Position numbers and translations under genes: made by a program. The notes below the pieces were generated by a model. The model ran no database searches. It saw only the letters and a program-made list of their open reading frames with translations, and had not been told where the DNA came from. From Streptomyces graminofaciens (lineage in GTDB: Bacteria; Actinomycetota; Actinomycetes; Streptomycetales; Streptomycetaceae), in NCBI RefSeq assembly GCF_030294945.1, contig NZ_AP018448.1, positions 8,838,501-8,902,500 of the forward strand: 64,000 bases of DNA. The letters are read 5' to 3'. Shown here piece by piece: positions 8,590 through 17,379 of this stretch. Positions within the stretch are counted from its first letter, which is position 1, and every line of letters begins with the position of its first letter.

Positions 8590-9567
8590 TCAACCTGCCG
8601 GGTGCGGCGGTGCGGAGGGCAGCGGAGCGCGGGACCAGCGGACGGGGTTGCCGTCGGGGTCGTCGGTGAGCCAGGAGCCGTCGCCCAGGGGCTCCAGTTC
8701 GTACGGGCTGGTCACCTCGACGGCGAACCCGCCGCTGACCGTGCCCGTGCGCACGTCGACCAGGTGGTGGCGGAACCACTCCTCCTCGTCCTCGCTCTCA
8801 CCGCCCAGGGTGACGACGGCCGTGTCCGGGGTCAGGTAGCCGCCGCCCCATTCCATGAAGGATTCCTCCGGGTCGTACCCGAAGGCCTCGACGGGGAGAG
8901 TGAAGAGCACGTCCCCGCTGGGGTGGCGGTGGAAGGAGACGTCCGCCTGCCCGTGGTCGACGGTCATGAACTGCTGCCCGTCCGGCGCCAGGTCGATCAG
9001 ACAGCGGTCCCACCATGGCAACGTCACGAACTCCGGCTCGCCGCCGGGCACGGCCGTACCCCGGAGAATGACGGAGCCGTCCTGGCCCTCACCGATGTCG
9101 AGGTAGACACTGCCGTCGACGGGATGCACGTGGTGGCCGGCGCCGTGCCCGACCGTCTCCAGCTCCCGGCGGGCGAGGACCACCCCGCTGTCGGCGTCGT
9201 ACACGACCCACTGGTCTCCGTTACCGCGTTTCGCCATCGCGTCCGGCCGGTAGACCCACACGGTTCGGCCGTCCAGGGACAGCGCACAGCCAGGCCGGTG
9301 GCCATGGCGCACGTCGGAGTGCGGCTCGAAGGCCGACGCCCACACCGGGTCACCGGCGCGCGTGAGGCAGACGACCCCGTTCAGCGTCGTGTACACGACT
9401 CGCTCCAGATCGGGCCGGACCGCCGACGCCACCACCTCGTCGCCGGCCCGAGGCTGGAACACCGCGGCGGGCTCCAGCGTTCCGAAGGCGCCGGCGTCCA
9501 TCACGTAGGCGTGGATCAACCCGTCGCGGTGGCGCGTGATGACCTTCGTAGGCCGTGCAGGAATCAT
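8590..9567 (-). CDS. Beta-propeller-like hypothetical protein
   Basis: 325 aa, not assigned to a named family. The chain is rich in WD/propeller-like repeats of the form ...GRTVWVYRPD..., DQWVVYDADSGVVLARRELE, GSVYLDIGEGQDG and HHLVDVRTGTVSGGFAVEV, so a cytoplasmic propeller is likely. It has no signal peptide or membrane segment. It converges on the debranching-like gene. Its start borders the breakpoint of a truncated sodF on the other strand. Confidence 0.6.
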   Translation of the reverse strand: MIPARPTKVITRHRDGLIHAYVMDAGAFGTLEPAAVFQPRAGDEVVASAVRPDLERVVYTTLNGVVCLTRAGDPVWASAFEPHSDVRHGHRPGCALSLDGRTVWVYRPDAMAKRGNGDQWVVYDADSGVVLARRELETVGHGAGHHVHPVDGSVYLDIGEGQDGSVILRGTAVPGGEPEFVTLPWWDRCLIDLAPDGQQFMTVDHGQADVSFHRHPSGDVLFTLPVEAFGYDPEESFMEWGGGYLTPDTAVVTLGGESEDEEEWFRHHLVDVRTGTVSGGFAVEVTSPYELEPLGDGSWLTDDPDGNPVRWSRAPLPSAPPHPAG

Positions 9568-9634
9568 CCGCCGAGGTTAGTGCCGAGCGCAGGCCGACCG
9601 ACGGCCGGGGCCCGGACACGCACCATCCGGCGCC

Positions 9635-10069
9635 CTCTCCGGGCACATCCTGCACTCCATCTACTGGCACAACATGACGGGTGACGGCGGTGGCGAGCCG
9701 CTGGACAAGGACGGCGTGGGCGAGCTGGCGGACGCCATCGCCGAGTCGTTCGGCTCCTTCGCGGGCTTCAAGGCGCAGTTGACGAAGGCGTCGGCCACCA
9801 CCCAGGGTTCCGGCTGGGGCGTCCTCGCCTACGAGCCGCTCAGCGGGCGGCCGATCGTCGAGCAGGTCTACGACCACCAGGGCGACGTCGGCCAGGGCTC
9901 GACCCCGATCCTGGTCTTCGACGCCTGGGAGCACGCCTTCTACCTCCAGTACAAGAACCAGAAGGTCGGCTTCATCGACGCCATGTGGGCCGTCGTCAAC
10001 TGGCAGGACGTGGCCCGGCGTTACACCGCGGCCAAGGAGCGCGGCGACAGCCTGCTGCTCGCACCGTGA
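9635..10069 (+). pseudogene. sodF: Truncated sodF (Fe/Zn superoxide dismutase), N-terminus missing
   Basis: The frame from 9635 encodes [20 protein letters not shown]..., followed by a complete SodF C-terminus with [16 protein letters not shown] and VNWQDVA.RY. About 70 N-terminal residues of a normal ~213-aa SodF are absent, including the first metal-ligand His. The other three expected ligands are present: His in ILHS, and Asp and His in DAWEH. The first available ATG (9674) would delete a second ligand. Homology stops abruptly near 9635, 68 nt from the start of the opposite gene, which points to a deletion or rearrangement. Confidence 0.8.
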
Positions 10070-10303
10070 GCGCAGTGACCCCGTGACCCCGTGAACCGGT
10101 GACCCCGTGGCAGCGTCCGCGTGCGGCCACCGACACGTCGCCCATGGATCCGACAGTCCGCTGGACGGCCGACTTCCCGCCGACCCGGTGGTGCCCCTCG
10201 GTGATGTCGCGGAAGTCCGCCCGTTCGTTTGCCCGGTCGCCGGTGCGCGCGACCGTCGCCCCTCCCTGGAGTCGGAACGGCGCCGAATGCGAGGGTGAGG
10301 CGC

Positions 10304-11797
10304 ATGAAGTCTCGTACCGCCTTGCCGGCCTTCGCTGTCTGCGCCGTCTCCGTTGTGCTCGCTTCGCTCGCCGGATGCGGTGGTGGTGGCGGAACGGACC
10401 ATGAAGTCCCGCCGTCCGGCGCGCCCACTGAGAGCGGGACGTCGACCGCCGGGAAGACGTCGAACGCCCCTGTACGGGAGGTTCCCGTCCCGGTGCCCGG
10501 CGCGCCCGCCGGGAGTCGGGCGCCGGCTGCCGGGAAGGGATCGAAGGGCCCTGACGACATCAACGGCGACGGGTATCGCGACTTCATGGTCTCCGTCCCC
10601 GGGGGTGAACACATGGCTGTGCTCTACGGCTCGGCGAAGGGACTCGACCCCTCGACCCGCACCGTGTACAGGCGCCGCGACCTGGGCCTGCCGGATCCGC
10701 CGAAGGGTTCGGACGCGGGCGGGGGTGCCGCGCCGGACACGGTCGCCGATCTGGACGGCGACGGCTTCCCGGACTTCGTCACGACGGCCGGGGACAAGTA
10801 CGTGAAGACCCGGAGCGACGCGGACTATCGCACCGCCCCGTATGTGACCTGGGGAGGACCCGGCGGGCCCACGGCGAAGGGCGGTGCGAGCGCGGTGCGG
10901 CTGCCGGCCGGCGCATCCAGGCTGGGCCTTTCGTACGTGGTGCGCGGCGACTTCGACGGGGACGGGCACCACGACCTCGCGGGGCTCGCGCGGACCGAGT
11001 TGACCCTGGGTGACGAGACGCCCCTGGTGGTGCTGTACGGCCCGTTCACACGCTCCGGAGTGCCCGCGCGCACCGACACCGGCCTGCGGTTGCCGGAGGA
11101 CGGCGAGCTCGTCGTGGACGCCCTCGACCCGTCGGGCAAGCCGCGCGCGACCTCTCTGCTGCTCCACGAATTGAACGACGGCGAGCAGTCAGGCAACATC
11201 CTCTACCCGGCCCGCCCCGGCTCCGGCCTGTCCGCGAACGGCAAGCAGCTGCGCGCCGGCAATTCCCACGCGTTCGGTGACTTCGACGGCGACGGGCTGC
11301 GCGACGTGGCCGTCGGAGACGACGGCGGCCACAACGACGAGCCCGACTCCGACACCACGTCGCCCGAGGTCGTCGGCTCGCTGGATGTGTACCCCGGCAG
11401 TGGCGGCGAGCCGGTCAAGTACCCGCTGCCCGAGGTTCCTGAAGGGGCGGGCACCGACTACGGGCCCGGCGGCTTCGTGGCCGCCGACCCGGACGGCGAC
11501 GGCCGCGACGGCATCCTGGTCGCCACGTACGAGGGTGCCACCCTCATCGACGGCGACAAGCGCACCCCGGTCCAGCGCAACGTGCGGAAGGGGCCCGCGA
11601 AATGGCGGCACACCCGGCCCGCGGGAGCCGCCGACTTCGACGGCGACGGCAAGGACGAGCTGATCCTCAACTGGGCCTACGGCCAGCTGTTCGGCACGTA
11701 CGGCGAGGACCCCACGCACTGGTGGATCACCGACGGCACGACGTCCCGCGACAAGGCCGCCTTCGCCGCGACGGGGCTCGTCCCACACGCCTCCTGA
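10304..11797 (+). CDS. FG-GAP repeat lipoprotein (integrin-alpha-like propeller)
   Basis: 497 aa. The ATG at 10304 follows GAGGGTGAGG and starts a clean lipoprotein signal peptide (MKSRTALPAFAVCAVSVVLA then LAGC), so the mature protein is lipid-anchored outside the membrane. At least six FG-GAP/calcium-loop motifs are visible (DINGDGYRDF, DLDGDGFPDF, DFDGDGHHDL, DFDGDGLRDV, DPDGDGRDGI, DFDGDGKDEL), which form a seven-bladed propeller in this family. A Ser/Thr/Ala/Pro-rich linker follows the lipobox. Function is probably extracellular binding; it has no operon partner. Confidence 0.85.
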   Translation: MKSRTALPAFAVCAVSVVLASLAGCGGGGGTDHEVPPSGAPTESGTSTAGKTSNAPVREVPVPVPGAPAGSRAPAAGKGSKGPDDINGDGYRDFMVSVPGGEHMAVLYGSAKGLDPSTRTVYRRRDLGLPDPPKGSDAGGGAAPDTVADLDGDGFPDFVTTAGDKYVKTRSDADYRTAPYVTWGGPGGPTAKGGASAVRLPAGASRLGLSYVVRGDFDGDGHHDLAGLARTELTLGDETPLVVLYGPFTRSGVPARTDTGLRLPEDGELVVDALDPSGKPRATSLLLHELNDGEQSGNILYPARPGSGLSANGKQLRAGNSHAFGDFDGDGLRDVAVGDDGGHNDEPDSDTTSPEVVGSLDVYPGSGGEPVKYPLPEVPEGAGTDYGPGGFVAADPDGDGRDGILVATYEGATLIDGDKRTPVQRNVRKGPAKWRHTRPAGAADFDGDGKDELILNWAYGQLFGTYGEDPTHWWITDGTTSRDKAAFAATGLVPHAS

Positions 11798-11981
11798 TAC
11801 TCGGTCGCAGTCTGCTGTCACTGCTGGGCGGCCGGGCAAGTCGCGCCGTTGCCACCGGCAGGGCGGTCCCGTGTGAGCCAGGCCACATGCCGGAGGTGCG
11901 TGGCGGGGTGAGGTCCAGTGCCTTTATCGCGCCACACGGGGTGCGGCGGCCGCGGCCACGTCGGTGCTGCTCATCACCTGG

Positions 11982-12097
11982 AACCTCATCCGCCACGGCC
12001 CGGCCGACCCCGGAGTCGGCGCCGGTCACCACCGCCTTGCGGCCCTTCAGCAGGCCGCTGCCCGCCGGGGGTGCTCGCGCGTGGGGCCTTCGGCCAT
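11982..12097 (-). pseudogene. SDR oxidoreductase N-terminal remnant, frameshifted
   Basis: On the minus strand an ATG at 12097 with GAAGGGAAGCGACC upstream starts MAEGPTREHPRR. After a one-base frame change the sequence reads GLLKGRKAVVTGADSGVGRA, the NAD(P)-binding glycine motif of short-chain dehydrogenases, and similarity is lost soon after. The rest of the gene is gone. It lies directly downstream of the iron-redox enzyme gene, so this four-gene operon has lost its last member. Confidence 0.6.
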
Positions 12098-13173
12098 GGT
12101 CGCTTCCCTTCTTCGTCGTCGCTCAGCGGGACACGCAGGGCGCTGCGCCGCTGCCGCCAGGCCTTGAGCAGTCGGGCGCCGAGCCGGTCCTCCAGGAAGC
12201 CGGTGGCGTGGACACCGAAGGCGACATCGGGTTCGAGGTGCGGCTCGCTCTGCAGGAGCCCACCGATCACCTCGCGCCGTACGACCTGCTCGTGCACGGC
12301 GTCCGCCTCCACGTGCTCGTCGTAGAACCGCTGCGCGGCAGCCCCCGCGCCGACCCGGCGCAGGGCCGCGGCCAGTCGGCGTGAGGCGGGGGAGGAGGTC
12401 ACCTCCACGGTCGCGAAGTGCCCGACCAGGGCGCCGCGCAGGGCACGGTGCAGGCCGAACAGGGACATGAGGTTCACGGTGGCCAGCGCCTCGGCGGGGG
12501 CCGCTTCGAGATAGTGGCCGTACGCCGTCTCCAGCCCCAGATCGCGCATCAGGCCGGCGTAGAGGACGGCGTGGATCTCGTCCGCGCGTCCGGCACCGAA
12601 CTCGTCGAACTCGACGGCGACCATGGCGGCCTTGGCCCGTCCGCGCAACCGGGGGATGACCCAGGCGTGCGGGTCCGCCTCCTTGAGGTGGTACAGCGAG
12701 CGCAGGGCCGCGTACTCCCTGAACTGCCAGAGTTCACCGTCGCGCCGCAGATGGTGGCTGACGCTGGTGTCGTCATGGCCGACGGGCTCCACCAGCAGCG
12801 CCGCCAGCGCCCGGCCGGCATCGCCGTGCGGCGGCACATCGCGGCGCAGCGCCCCGAGGAAACGCCGTTCCAGGGCGCGGCGGACGGCCAGCAGACCGGG
12901 GTCCCACTCGCGGTCGTCGGGCACGCCCTCGAAGCCCTGGTAGTGGAGTTCGTAGAGGAGGTACAGGGCGAGCTGAAGGTCGTCGCCGTACGGATCCGTG
13001 GCGTCCGGGAGGCGGGCACGCGGAGGTGCGTGGAGGAGCTGCTCGTCGAGGAACTGCTCGTCGTGGAAGTGTTCCTCGTGGCGTTGTCCGTCGAGGCGCT
13101 GTCCGTCGAGGAGCGCGGCGACGACGTGCGCGGACAACTCGCCGCGGGCGGCGGGCAGTCGCGGGCCGTTCAC
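11986..13173 (-). CDS. Iron-containing redox enzyme family protein (heme-oxygenase-like fold)
   Basis: 395 aa from a GTG at 13173 that overlaps the TGA of the CDGSH gene (GTGA), which decides the start. The helical core has the family segments LYLLYELHYQGFEGV, YAALRSLYHLKEADPHAWVIPRL, FDEFGAGRADEIHAVLYAGLM and FYDEHVEADAVHEQV, with acidic and His ligands for a di-iron centre. The last ~35 residues (after DDEEGKRP) are read-through into the decayed SDR gene and are unlikely to be native. The chain is therefore probably C-terminally extended by an indel. The substrate is unknown. Confidence 0.75.
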   Translation of the reverse strand: MNGPRLPAARGELSAHVVAALLDGQRLDGQRHEEHFHDEQFLDEQLLHAPPRARLPDATDPYGDDLQLALYLLYELHYQGFEGVPDDREWDPGLLAVRRALERRFLGALRRDVPPHGDAGRALAALLVEPVGHDDTSVSHHLRRDGELWQFREYAALRSLYHLKEADPHAWVIPRLRGRAKAAMVAVEFDEFGAGRADEIHAVLYAGLMRDLGLETAYGHYLEAAPAEALATVNLMSLFGLHRALRGALVGHFATVEVTSSPASRRLAAALRRVGAGAAAQRFYDEHVEADAVHEQVVRREVIGGLLQSEPHLEPDVAFGVHATGFLEDRLGARLLKAWRQRRSALRVPLSDDEEGKRPWPKAPRASTPGGQRPAEGPQGGGDRRRLRGRPGRGG

Positions 13174-13385
13174 GACGGGTCCTCGCCGCGCGGGCCCCGG
13201 TCGCGGTGGCTGGTGTCGCACCAGGGGTAGGTACGGCTGCGGCGGCATGTGCAGACGGCGACCACGAAGCGCCGTGAGGTGACCACCGTGCCGTCGTCGC
13301 GGACCACCTCGACGGGGCCCTCGACGAGCAGGGGGCCGCCGGGATCGATCGTGACGCGGCGCGGGCGCTCAGATGCGCTGGGCAC
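13170..13385 (-). CDS. CDGSH iron-sulfur domain protein
   Basis: A 71-aa protein with the diagnostic CDGSH cluster CTCRRSRTYPWCDTSH (three Cys and one His, binding [2Fe-2S]) near residues 45-60. The GTG at 13385 is chosen as start. It overlaps the methyltransferase by 17 nt, and the protein then begins VPSASERPRRVTIDPGGP, as homologues do. The preceding reading frame upstream is only a shadow of the methyltransferase. It lies between the methyltransferase and the iron-redox enzyme in one coupled operon, suggesting an electron-transfer role. Confidence 0.85.
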   Translation of the reverse strand: MPSASERPRRVTIDPGGPLLVEGPVEVVRDDGTVVTSRRFVVAVCTCRRSRTYPWCDTSHRDRGPRGEDPS

Positions 13386-14052
13386 GGATGACCACCAGTT
13401 CCTCTCGGCCTTCGCCGTCGTCCACCAGGCCCTGGCGGACCAGCCACTCGTGCCGGGTGCGCAGCACCGGACCGTAGGGCACCACGGCGCGGTCGGTGAC
13501 CGAGGCGCGCAGCCCGGCACACGCGAGCCGCCACAGCGTGGCCCGGATGCCGCACAGGCCTGAGTGCACGATCAGCAGGACGCCGCGCGGGCGCAGGAAG
13601 GCGGGCGCCGCGTCGCAGATCCGGTCCACAAACACCCGCCCGTCCTCGCCGGCCTCCCACTCCCGGGCCGGGCCGCGACGCGGCAGCCGAGCAGGCGACG
13701 GCACGTAGGGCGGATTGCTGACCACCAGGTCGTACGAGTGGCCCGACACCGCGTCGACGAGATCCCCGTGCCGGACCCGGACCCGCCGGCCGGCCAGCAG
13801 CGCGTTGACCCGTGCGGTCGCCACGGCCCGCCAGGAGATGTCGACGGCCGTCACCCTGGCGCCCAGACGCGCGGCCTGTACGGCGAGCGCGCCGCTGCCG
13901 GTACCGAGGTCCAGTACCTCGGTCGCTGAGCCGATGACCTCCCGGCCCAGGGCACGGATCAGCAGCCCGGTGTCCCACTGCGGTGTGTACACGCCGGGCG
14001 GGGTGAGGAAGAGCGGGGGCAGCGCGGGTGCCACCGTTTCCACCGTCGTCAT
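13369..14052 (-). CDS. HemK2/MTQ2-type methyltransferase
   Basis: 227 aa class I SAM-dependent methyltransferase. The SAM loop is VLDLGTGSGALAVQAARLGA (about residues 44-63), and the N6-adenine/glutamine methyltransferase signature NPPYVPSP lies near 111, typical of release-factor glutamine methyltransferases. The N-terminal GVYTPQWDTGLLIRAL is characteristic of this actinobacterial subgroup. It leads the minus-strand operon with the CDGSH and iron-redox genes; the target molecule is not known and need not be a release factor. Confidence 0.8.
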   Translation of the reverse strand: MTTVETVAPALPPLFLTPPGVYTPQWDTGLLIRALGREVIGSATEVLDLGTGSGALAVQAARLGARVTAVDISWRAVATARVNALLAGRRVRVRHGDLVDAVSGHSYDLVVSNPPYVPSPARLPRRGPAREWEAGEDGRVFVDRICDAAPAFLRPRGVLLIVHSGLCGIRATLWRLACAGLRASVTDRAVVPYGPVLRTRHEWLVRQGLVDDGEGREELVVIRAQRI

Positions 14053-14291
14053 GGGGGATCTCCGCTCGTCGGCTGTTCTGGTGGGAGGGTGGCCCGCGTC
14101 TCCCGGTCACCAGCTGTGGTGCAGCGCGTGTGGCCATTTGTCGCGAATGGTGGGAATTGCTCCCTGTGTCACCCCACTGGGTGCCCAGGAACCCGTGATC
14201 CACACACATCCCGACGGATGGAGACCGCTCCGCCCGGCCCCTCGCCCGTGCACCCGCTGGAAAGCGGGACATCCGACCTGCCGGAAACCGC

Positions 14292-14657
14292 TCAGGGAGC
14301 GCCCTGGCCGCCGCTGCCGAACGATCCGCCGGAGCCCCGCTTCCAGCGCGGCCGGGTCTGGTCCTCGCTGCGCTTGGTGCCGGAGGAGCCGAGGTCATGG
14401 GGGGTGAGGCCGTCGCCGGCGGCGGCGCGGGGCACCTCGTCCGGTTCCCGCATCTCCCGCTCCTCGTGGGCGGAGCCCGACCATGGCCGGGTGGGCTGCT
14501 CGGAGGGCCGGGGAGGCCGTTGTTCGCGCCTTCGTACCTGGGTGCCGAAACGTACGGCCCAGATGAGTACGCCGGTGACGACCAGACCGCCGATGAGGAC
14601 GGCCAGCACACCGAACAGGGAACTCGACGCCGCCGCTTCGTAGGACATTGTTCGCAT
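14292..14657 (-). CDS. DUF6479 family small membrane protein
   Basis: 121 aa. One N-terminal transmembrane segment (SSLFGVLAVLIGGLVVTGVL, about residues 11-30) is followed by a hydrophilic Arg/Pro/Gly-rich cytoplasmic tail, the architecture of the Streptomyces DUF6479 proteins of unknown function. Starts at Met1 or Met4 are both possible; upstream ribosome-site signal is weak. The gene lies downstream of the GH32-type gene on the same strand. Confidence 0.65.
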   Translation of the reverse strand: MRTMSYEAAASSSLFGVLAVLIGGLVVTGVLIWAVRFGTQVRRREQRPPRPSEQPTRPWSGSAHEEREMREPDEVPRAAAGDGLTPHDLGSSGTKRSEDQTRPRWKRGSGGSFGSGGQGAP

Positions 14658-14715
14658 TGCCGCCGGGTGCCCCTGTCAGCCCCGCGCATCCCTCCGCCAC
14701 GTCGCCCGACAGGGC

Positions 14716-16056
14716 TCAGGGGCCGGGCCAGATCGCCGAGGCGTCGTCGCGGTGGGGGTCCGGCAGCCGGATCGGGCGGGCCGGGATCGTACGGCTGTGC
14801 CCTTCGGCGACGGCTGTCCACGGGGCGGGGTGGCCGGTGTAGCTCAGCGTCGTGAGGACGAAGACGTCGTCGGCGTAGACCTCGACGTATTCGCCGATGG
14901 TGAGGATGCGCAGGGTGGCGGCGGGCGCGGCCAGGACGGTCTCGGCGAGCCTGGTGCCGTCGGGGCCGGTGATCCAGAGGTTCTTGCCGTCGCAGCCGAC
15001 GGCGAGGGCGGGGCGGCTGCCGTCCGGGGTGTCGGTGCGCAGGGTGATCTCGACGGGGCCGGTGATGTCGATGTCACCGACCGCGTGCGGGGCGGCGCGG
15101 TCGGTCGCCTCGCCGAGCCAGGGGTCCAGACCGGGCCACCAGGCGAGCCGGGGAGCCGAACCCTCCTCCACGACAAGGGACTTGGGCTGGGCGAGCATGC
15201 CCCGGCAGCGTTCGCCGGTGTCGGTCAGGCCGACCTGACGGGGGGTGGTGTGCAGGACCACCCGGGAGCCGTCGGGCGCGGCGATGACGCGGGGGGCGTA
15301 GGAGCCGGTCGGGCCGAGCGGGCCGCGCCGGGTCCAGGGGCCCCTCAGCGTCGGTGCCGTCCACGACTCGAAGCCCCGGGTGGCGCCGATGGAGCCGAGC
15401 AGCAGCCAGGTGCCGTCGTCGAGGCGTTCCAGGACCGGGCACTCCAGCTCGTCCACGTCGCCGGGTGAGACGAGCGGCGGGTGGACGGTCCAGTGCTCCA
15501 GGTCGGTGGAGGTGGCCCAGGCCACGCAGCCGCCGACCTCGACCGGGAGCGAGGCGTCGCTGGCGCAGATCACCATCACCCAGCCGTCGGACTCGTCGTC
15601 GCGTACGACGAAGGGGTCACGCCAGCCCATCCGCTCGCCGGTGCGGTACCAGCGGGGGGCCGCCTCCACGACGGGTGACGTGCCGTGGCGCCGCCAGCCC
15701 GTGCCGTCCGTGCGGTCGGAGTGCGCGAGGCCGACGGACTGCAGCGGCCAGCCGCCCGGCGTCAGCCCGCTCACCCCGGTGTAGAACATCGCCATCCCGG
15801 CGCCGTGCCGGAACGGGTGCATGGTCCACACCGCCTGCTGGTCGAAGCGGCCGGGCAGGCCGACCCCGAAGGCGGTGCCCTGCGACTGCCAGTCGACGAG
15901 GTCGGTCGAGGTGGCCCGGCCGTAGGAGGTCTCCATCCGCAGGTGGTCGAACTCGGCCGTCCAGGGGCCCTGCAGGTGCAGCACCGCGTATGTGCCGTCC
16001 TCGTCCCGGAGCAGGGCGAAGTCGTTCACGCACAGGCCGGGCGGGGCGTATCGCAT
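14716..16056 (-). CDS. Glycoside hydrolase, GH32-type (fructan/sucrose hydrolase-like)
   Basis: 446 aa. A five-bladed propeller glycosidase with the GH32 landmarks NDFALL (nucleophile region), WRDPFV near residue 145 (stabilising Asp) and LECPVLE near 203 (acid/base Glu of the ECP motif), plus a C-terminal beta-sandwich. There is no signal peptide, so it acts on imported sugar. Divergent from a LacI regulator that precedes a sugar importer, which fits one regulon for uptake and hydrolysis of a fructo-oligosaccharide or related sugar. GH43 is the alternative family. Confidence 0.75.
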   Translation of the reverse strand: MRYAPPGLCVNDFALLRDEDGTYAVLHLQGPWTAEFDHLRMETSYGRATSTDLVDWQSQGTAFGVGLPGRFDQQAVWTMHPFRHGAGMAMFYTGVSGLTPGGWPLQSVGLAHSDRTDGTGWRRHGTSPVVEAAPRWYRTGERMGWRDPFVVRDDESDGWVMVICASDASLPVEVGGCVAWATSTDLEHWTVHPPLVSPGDVDELECPVLERLDDGTWLLLGSIGATRGFESWTAPTLRGPWTRRGPLGPTGSYAPRVIAAPDGSRVVLHTTPRQVGLTDTGERCRGMLAQPKSLVVEEGSAPRLAWWPGLDPWLGEATDRAAPHAVGDIDITGPVEITLRTDTPDGSRPALAVGCDGKNLWITGPDGTRLAETVLAAPAATLRILTIGEYVEVYADDVFVLTTLSYTGHPAPWTAVAEGHSRTIPARPIRLPDPHRDDASAIWPGP

Positions 16057-16085
16057 GCGCAGTTCCTGTCGGCTCCACAGCGCTC

Positions 16086-16162
16086 AAACGCATGCGCTGA
16101 CCATCGATGAAAACGGAATCTCCTGAGAATCGGCCCAAGTAAATATGAACGCAAACGCTTGC
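16086..16162. promoter_or_regulatory. Two candidate LacI operators between GH32-type gene and LacI gene
   Basis: AAACGCATGCGCT at 16086-16098 and GCAAACGCTTGC at 16151-16162 are both imperfect palindromes centred on the central CG or GCATGC step usual for LacI proteins. They flank the divergent promoters and would allow the regulator at 16239 to control both directions. Confidence 0.5.
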
Positions 16163-16238
16163 GCAACAAGGTGGTCGGGTTTACGGTCACGTCACTCACA
16201 GATCACACCGACGTGAAATCAACGGGAGGAACCGACCC

Positions 16239-17258
16239 GTGACGGCCAGCATCAACGACGTCGCCCGCGCCGCCGGCGTCTCCGCGTCCACCGTGTCCCG
16301 CGCCCTGCGCGGCCGACCGGGCGTGTCCGACGGGGTGCGGGACCAGATCAGGGCCGTCGCCGACCGGCTCGGCTACACCGCCTCCCGCTCCGCCTCCAGC
16401 CTGGCCAGCGGCCGTACGCACACCATCGGTGTACTGGTCCCCTATGTGGGCCGCTGGTTCTTCGGCACCGTGCTCGACTCCGCCGAGAAGGTGCTCAGCG
16501 CCGCCGGGTACGACGTGCTGCTGTACAACCTGGGCTCGCCGGAGACACGCAAGCGCTTCTTCGCCAGGCTGCCGGTGCGCAAGCGCGTCGACGCGGTGCT
16601 GTCCCTCCTCATCCCCGACGACGACGAGTCCGCCGCGCTGCGCTCACTGGGGGTGCCGCTGGCCACCACGGTCGGCGGGGCCCGGCCCGGGTTCACCGTC
16701 GTCGGCATCGACGACCGGGCCGGCGCCGAGAGCGCCGTACGGCATCTGGTGAACCTCGGCCACCGCCGCATCGGCATGATCTCGGGGGCCAGCGGACCGC
16801 TGCACTGGACCACCCCCATCGAGCGTCGCAACGCCTACCTGGGCGTTCTGGCCGAGGCCGGGATCGAGCACGACCCGGCGCTGGAGGCGGACGGTGACTA
16901 CACCGTCGAGGGCGGCGAGCGGGCCATGACGCGGTTGCTGGCCGTCTCCCGGCCGCCGACCGCCGTGTTCGCGCAGTCCGACGAGATGGCGATGGGCGCG
17001 CTGCGCGCCCTGCGCCGGCACCGGCTGAAGGTGCCGGACGATGTGTCGGTCGTCGGTTTCGACGACCACGAGCTGGCCGATGTGCTGGGCCTGACCACCG
17101 TCGCCCAGCCGGTCGCCGACCAGGGCGCGGAGGCCGCCCGGCTGCTGCTGAGCCAGTTGGACGAGCCCGGCGCCGAACCCCCGGGGCATGTCCGGATGCC
17201 CATCCGCCTCGTCCTGCGCGAGACCACCGCCCCACCCCGTCCGCGCGGACCGCAGTGA
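16239..17258 (+). CDS. LacI-family regulator of the sugar importer
   Basis: 339 aa from a GTG preceded by ACGGGAGGAACCGACCC. The LacI HTH is at residues 3-25 (ASINDVARAAGVSASTVSRAL), followed by a sugar-sensing core (TIGVLVPYVGRWFFGTVLD, VVGIDDRAGAESAVRHL, VVGFDDHELADVLGLTTVAQP). It lies immediately upstream of the binding-protein gene and divergent from the GH32-type hydrolase, so it is the likely local repressor. Two palindromes in the divergent promoter region are candidate operators. Confidence 0.9.
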   Translation: MTASINDVARAAGVSASTVSRALRGRPGVSDGVRDQIRAVADRLGYTASRSASSLASGRTHTIGVLVPYVGRWFFGTVLDSAEKVLSAAGYDVLLYNLGSPETRKRFFARLPVRKRVDAVLSLLIPDDDESAALRSLGVPLATTVGGARPGFTVVGIDDRAGAESAVRHLVNLGHRRIGMISGASGPLHWTTPIERRNAYLGVLAEAGIEHDPALEADGDYTVEGGERAMTRLLAVSRPPTAVFAQSDEMAMGALRALRRHRLKVPDDVSVVGFDDHELADVLGLTTVAQPVADQGAEAARLLLSQLDEPGAEPPGHVRMPIRLVLRETTAPPRPRGPQ

Positions 17259-17319
17259 CCCCCATCCCCTTGAGCCCCCATCCCCTTGAGCCCCACCCCA
17301 TCCCCTTGAGCCCCACCAC
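17259..17319. repeat. Triple tandem repeat of an 18-20-bp unit
   Basis: The unit CCCATCCCCTTGAGCCCC occurs three times in a row directly after the LacI stop codon and before the binding-protein gene. It is noncoding slippage-type sequence. Confidence 0.8.
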
Positions 17320-17379
17320 CCCCACGCCTCGACAGCACCCCCGCACCCCGAACCCTCGCCACGGCACGGAGGCACAACA

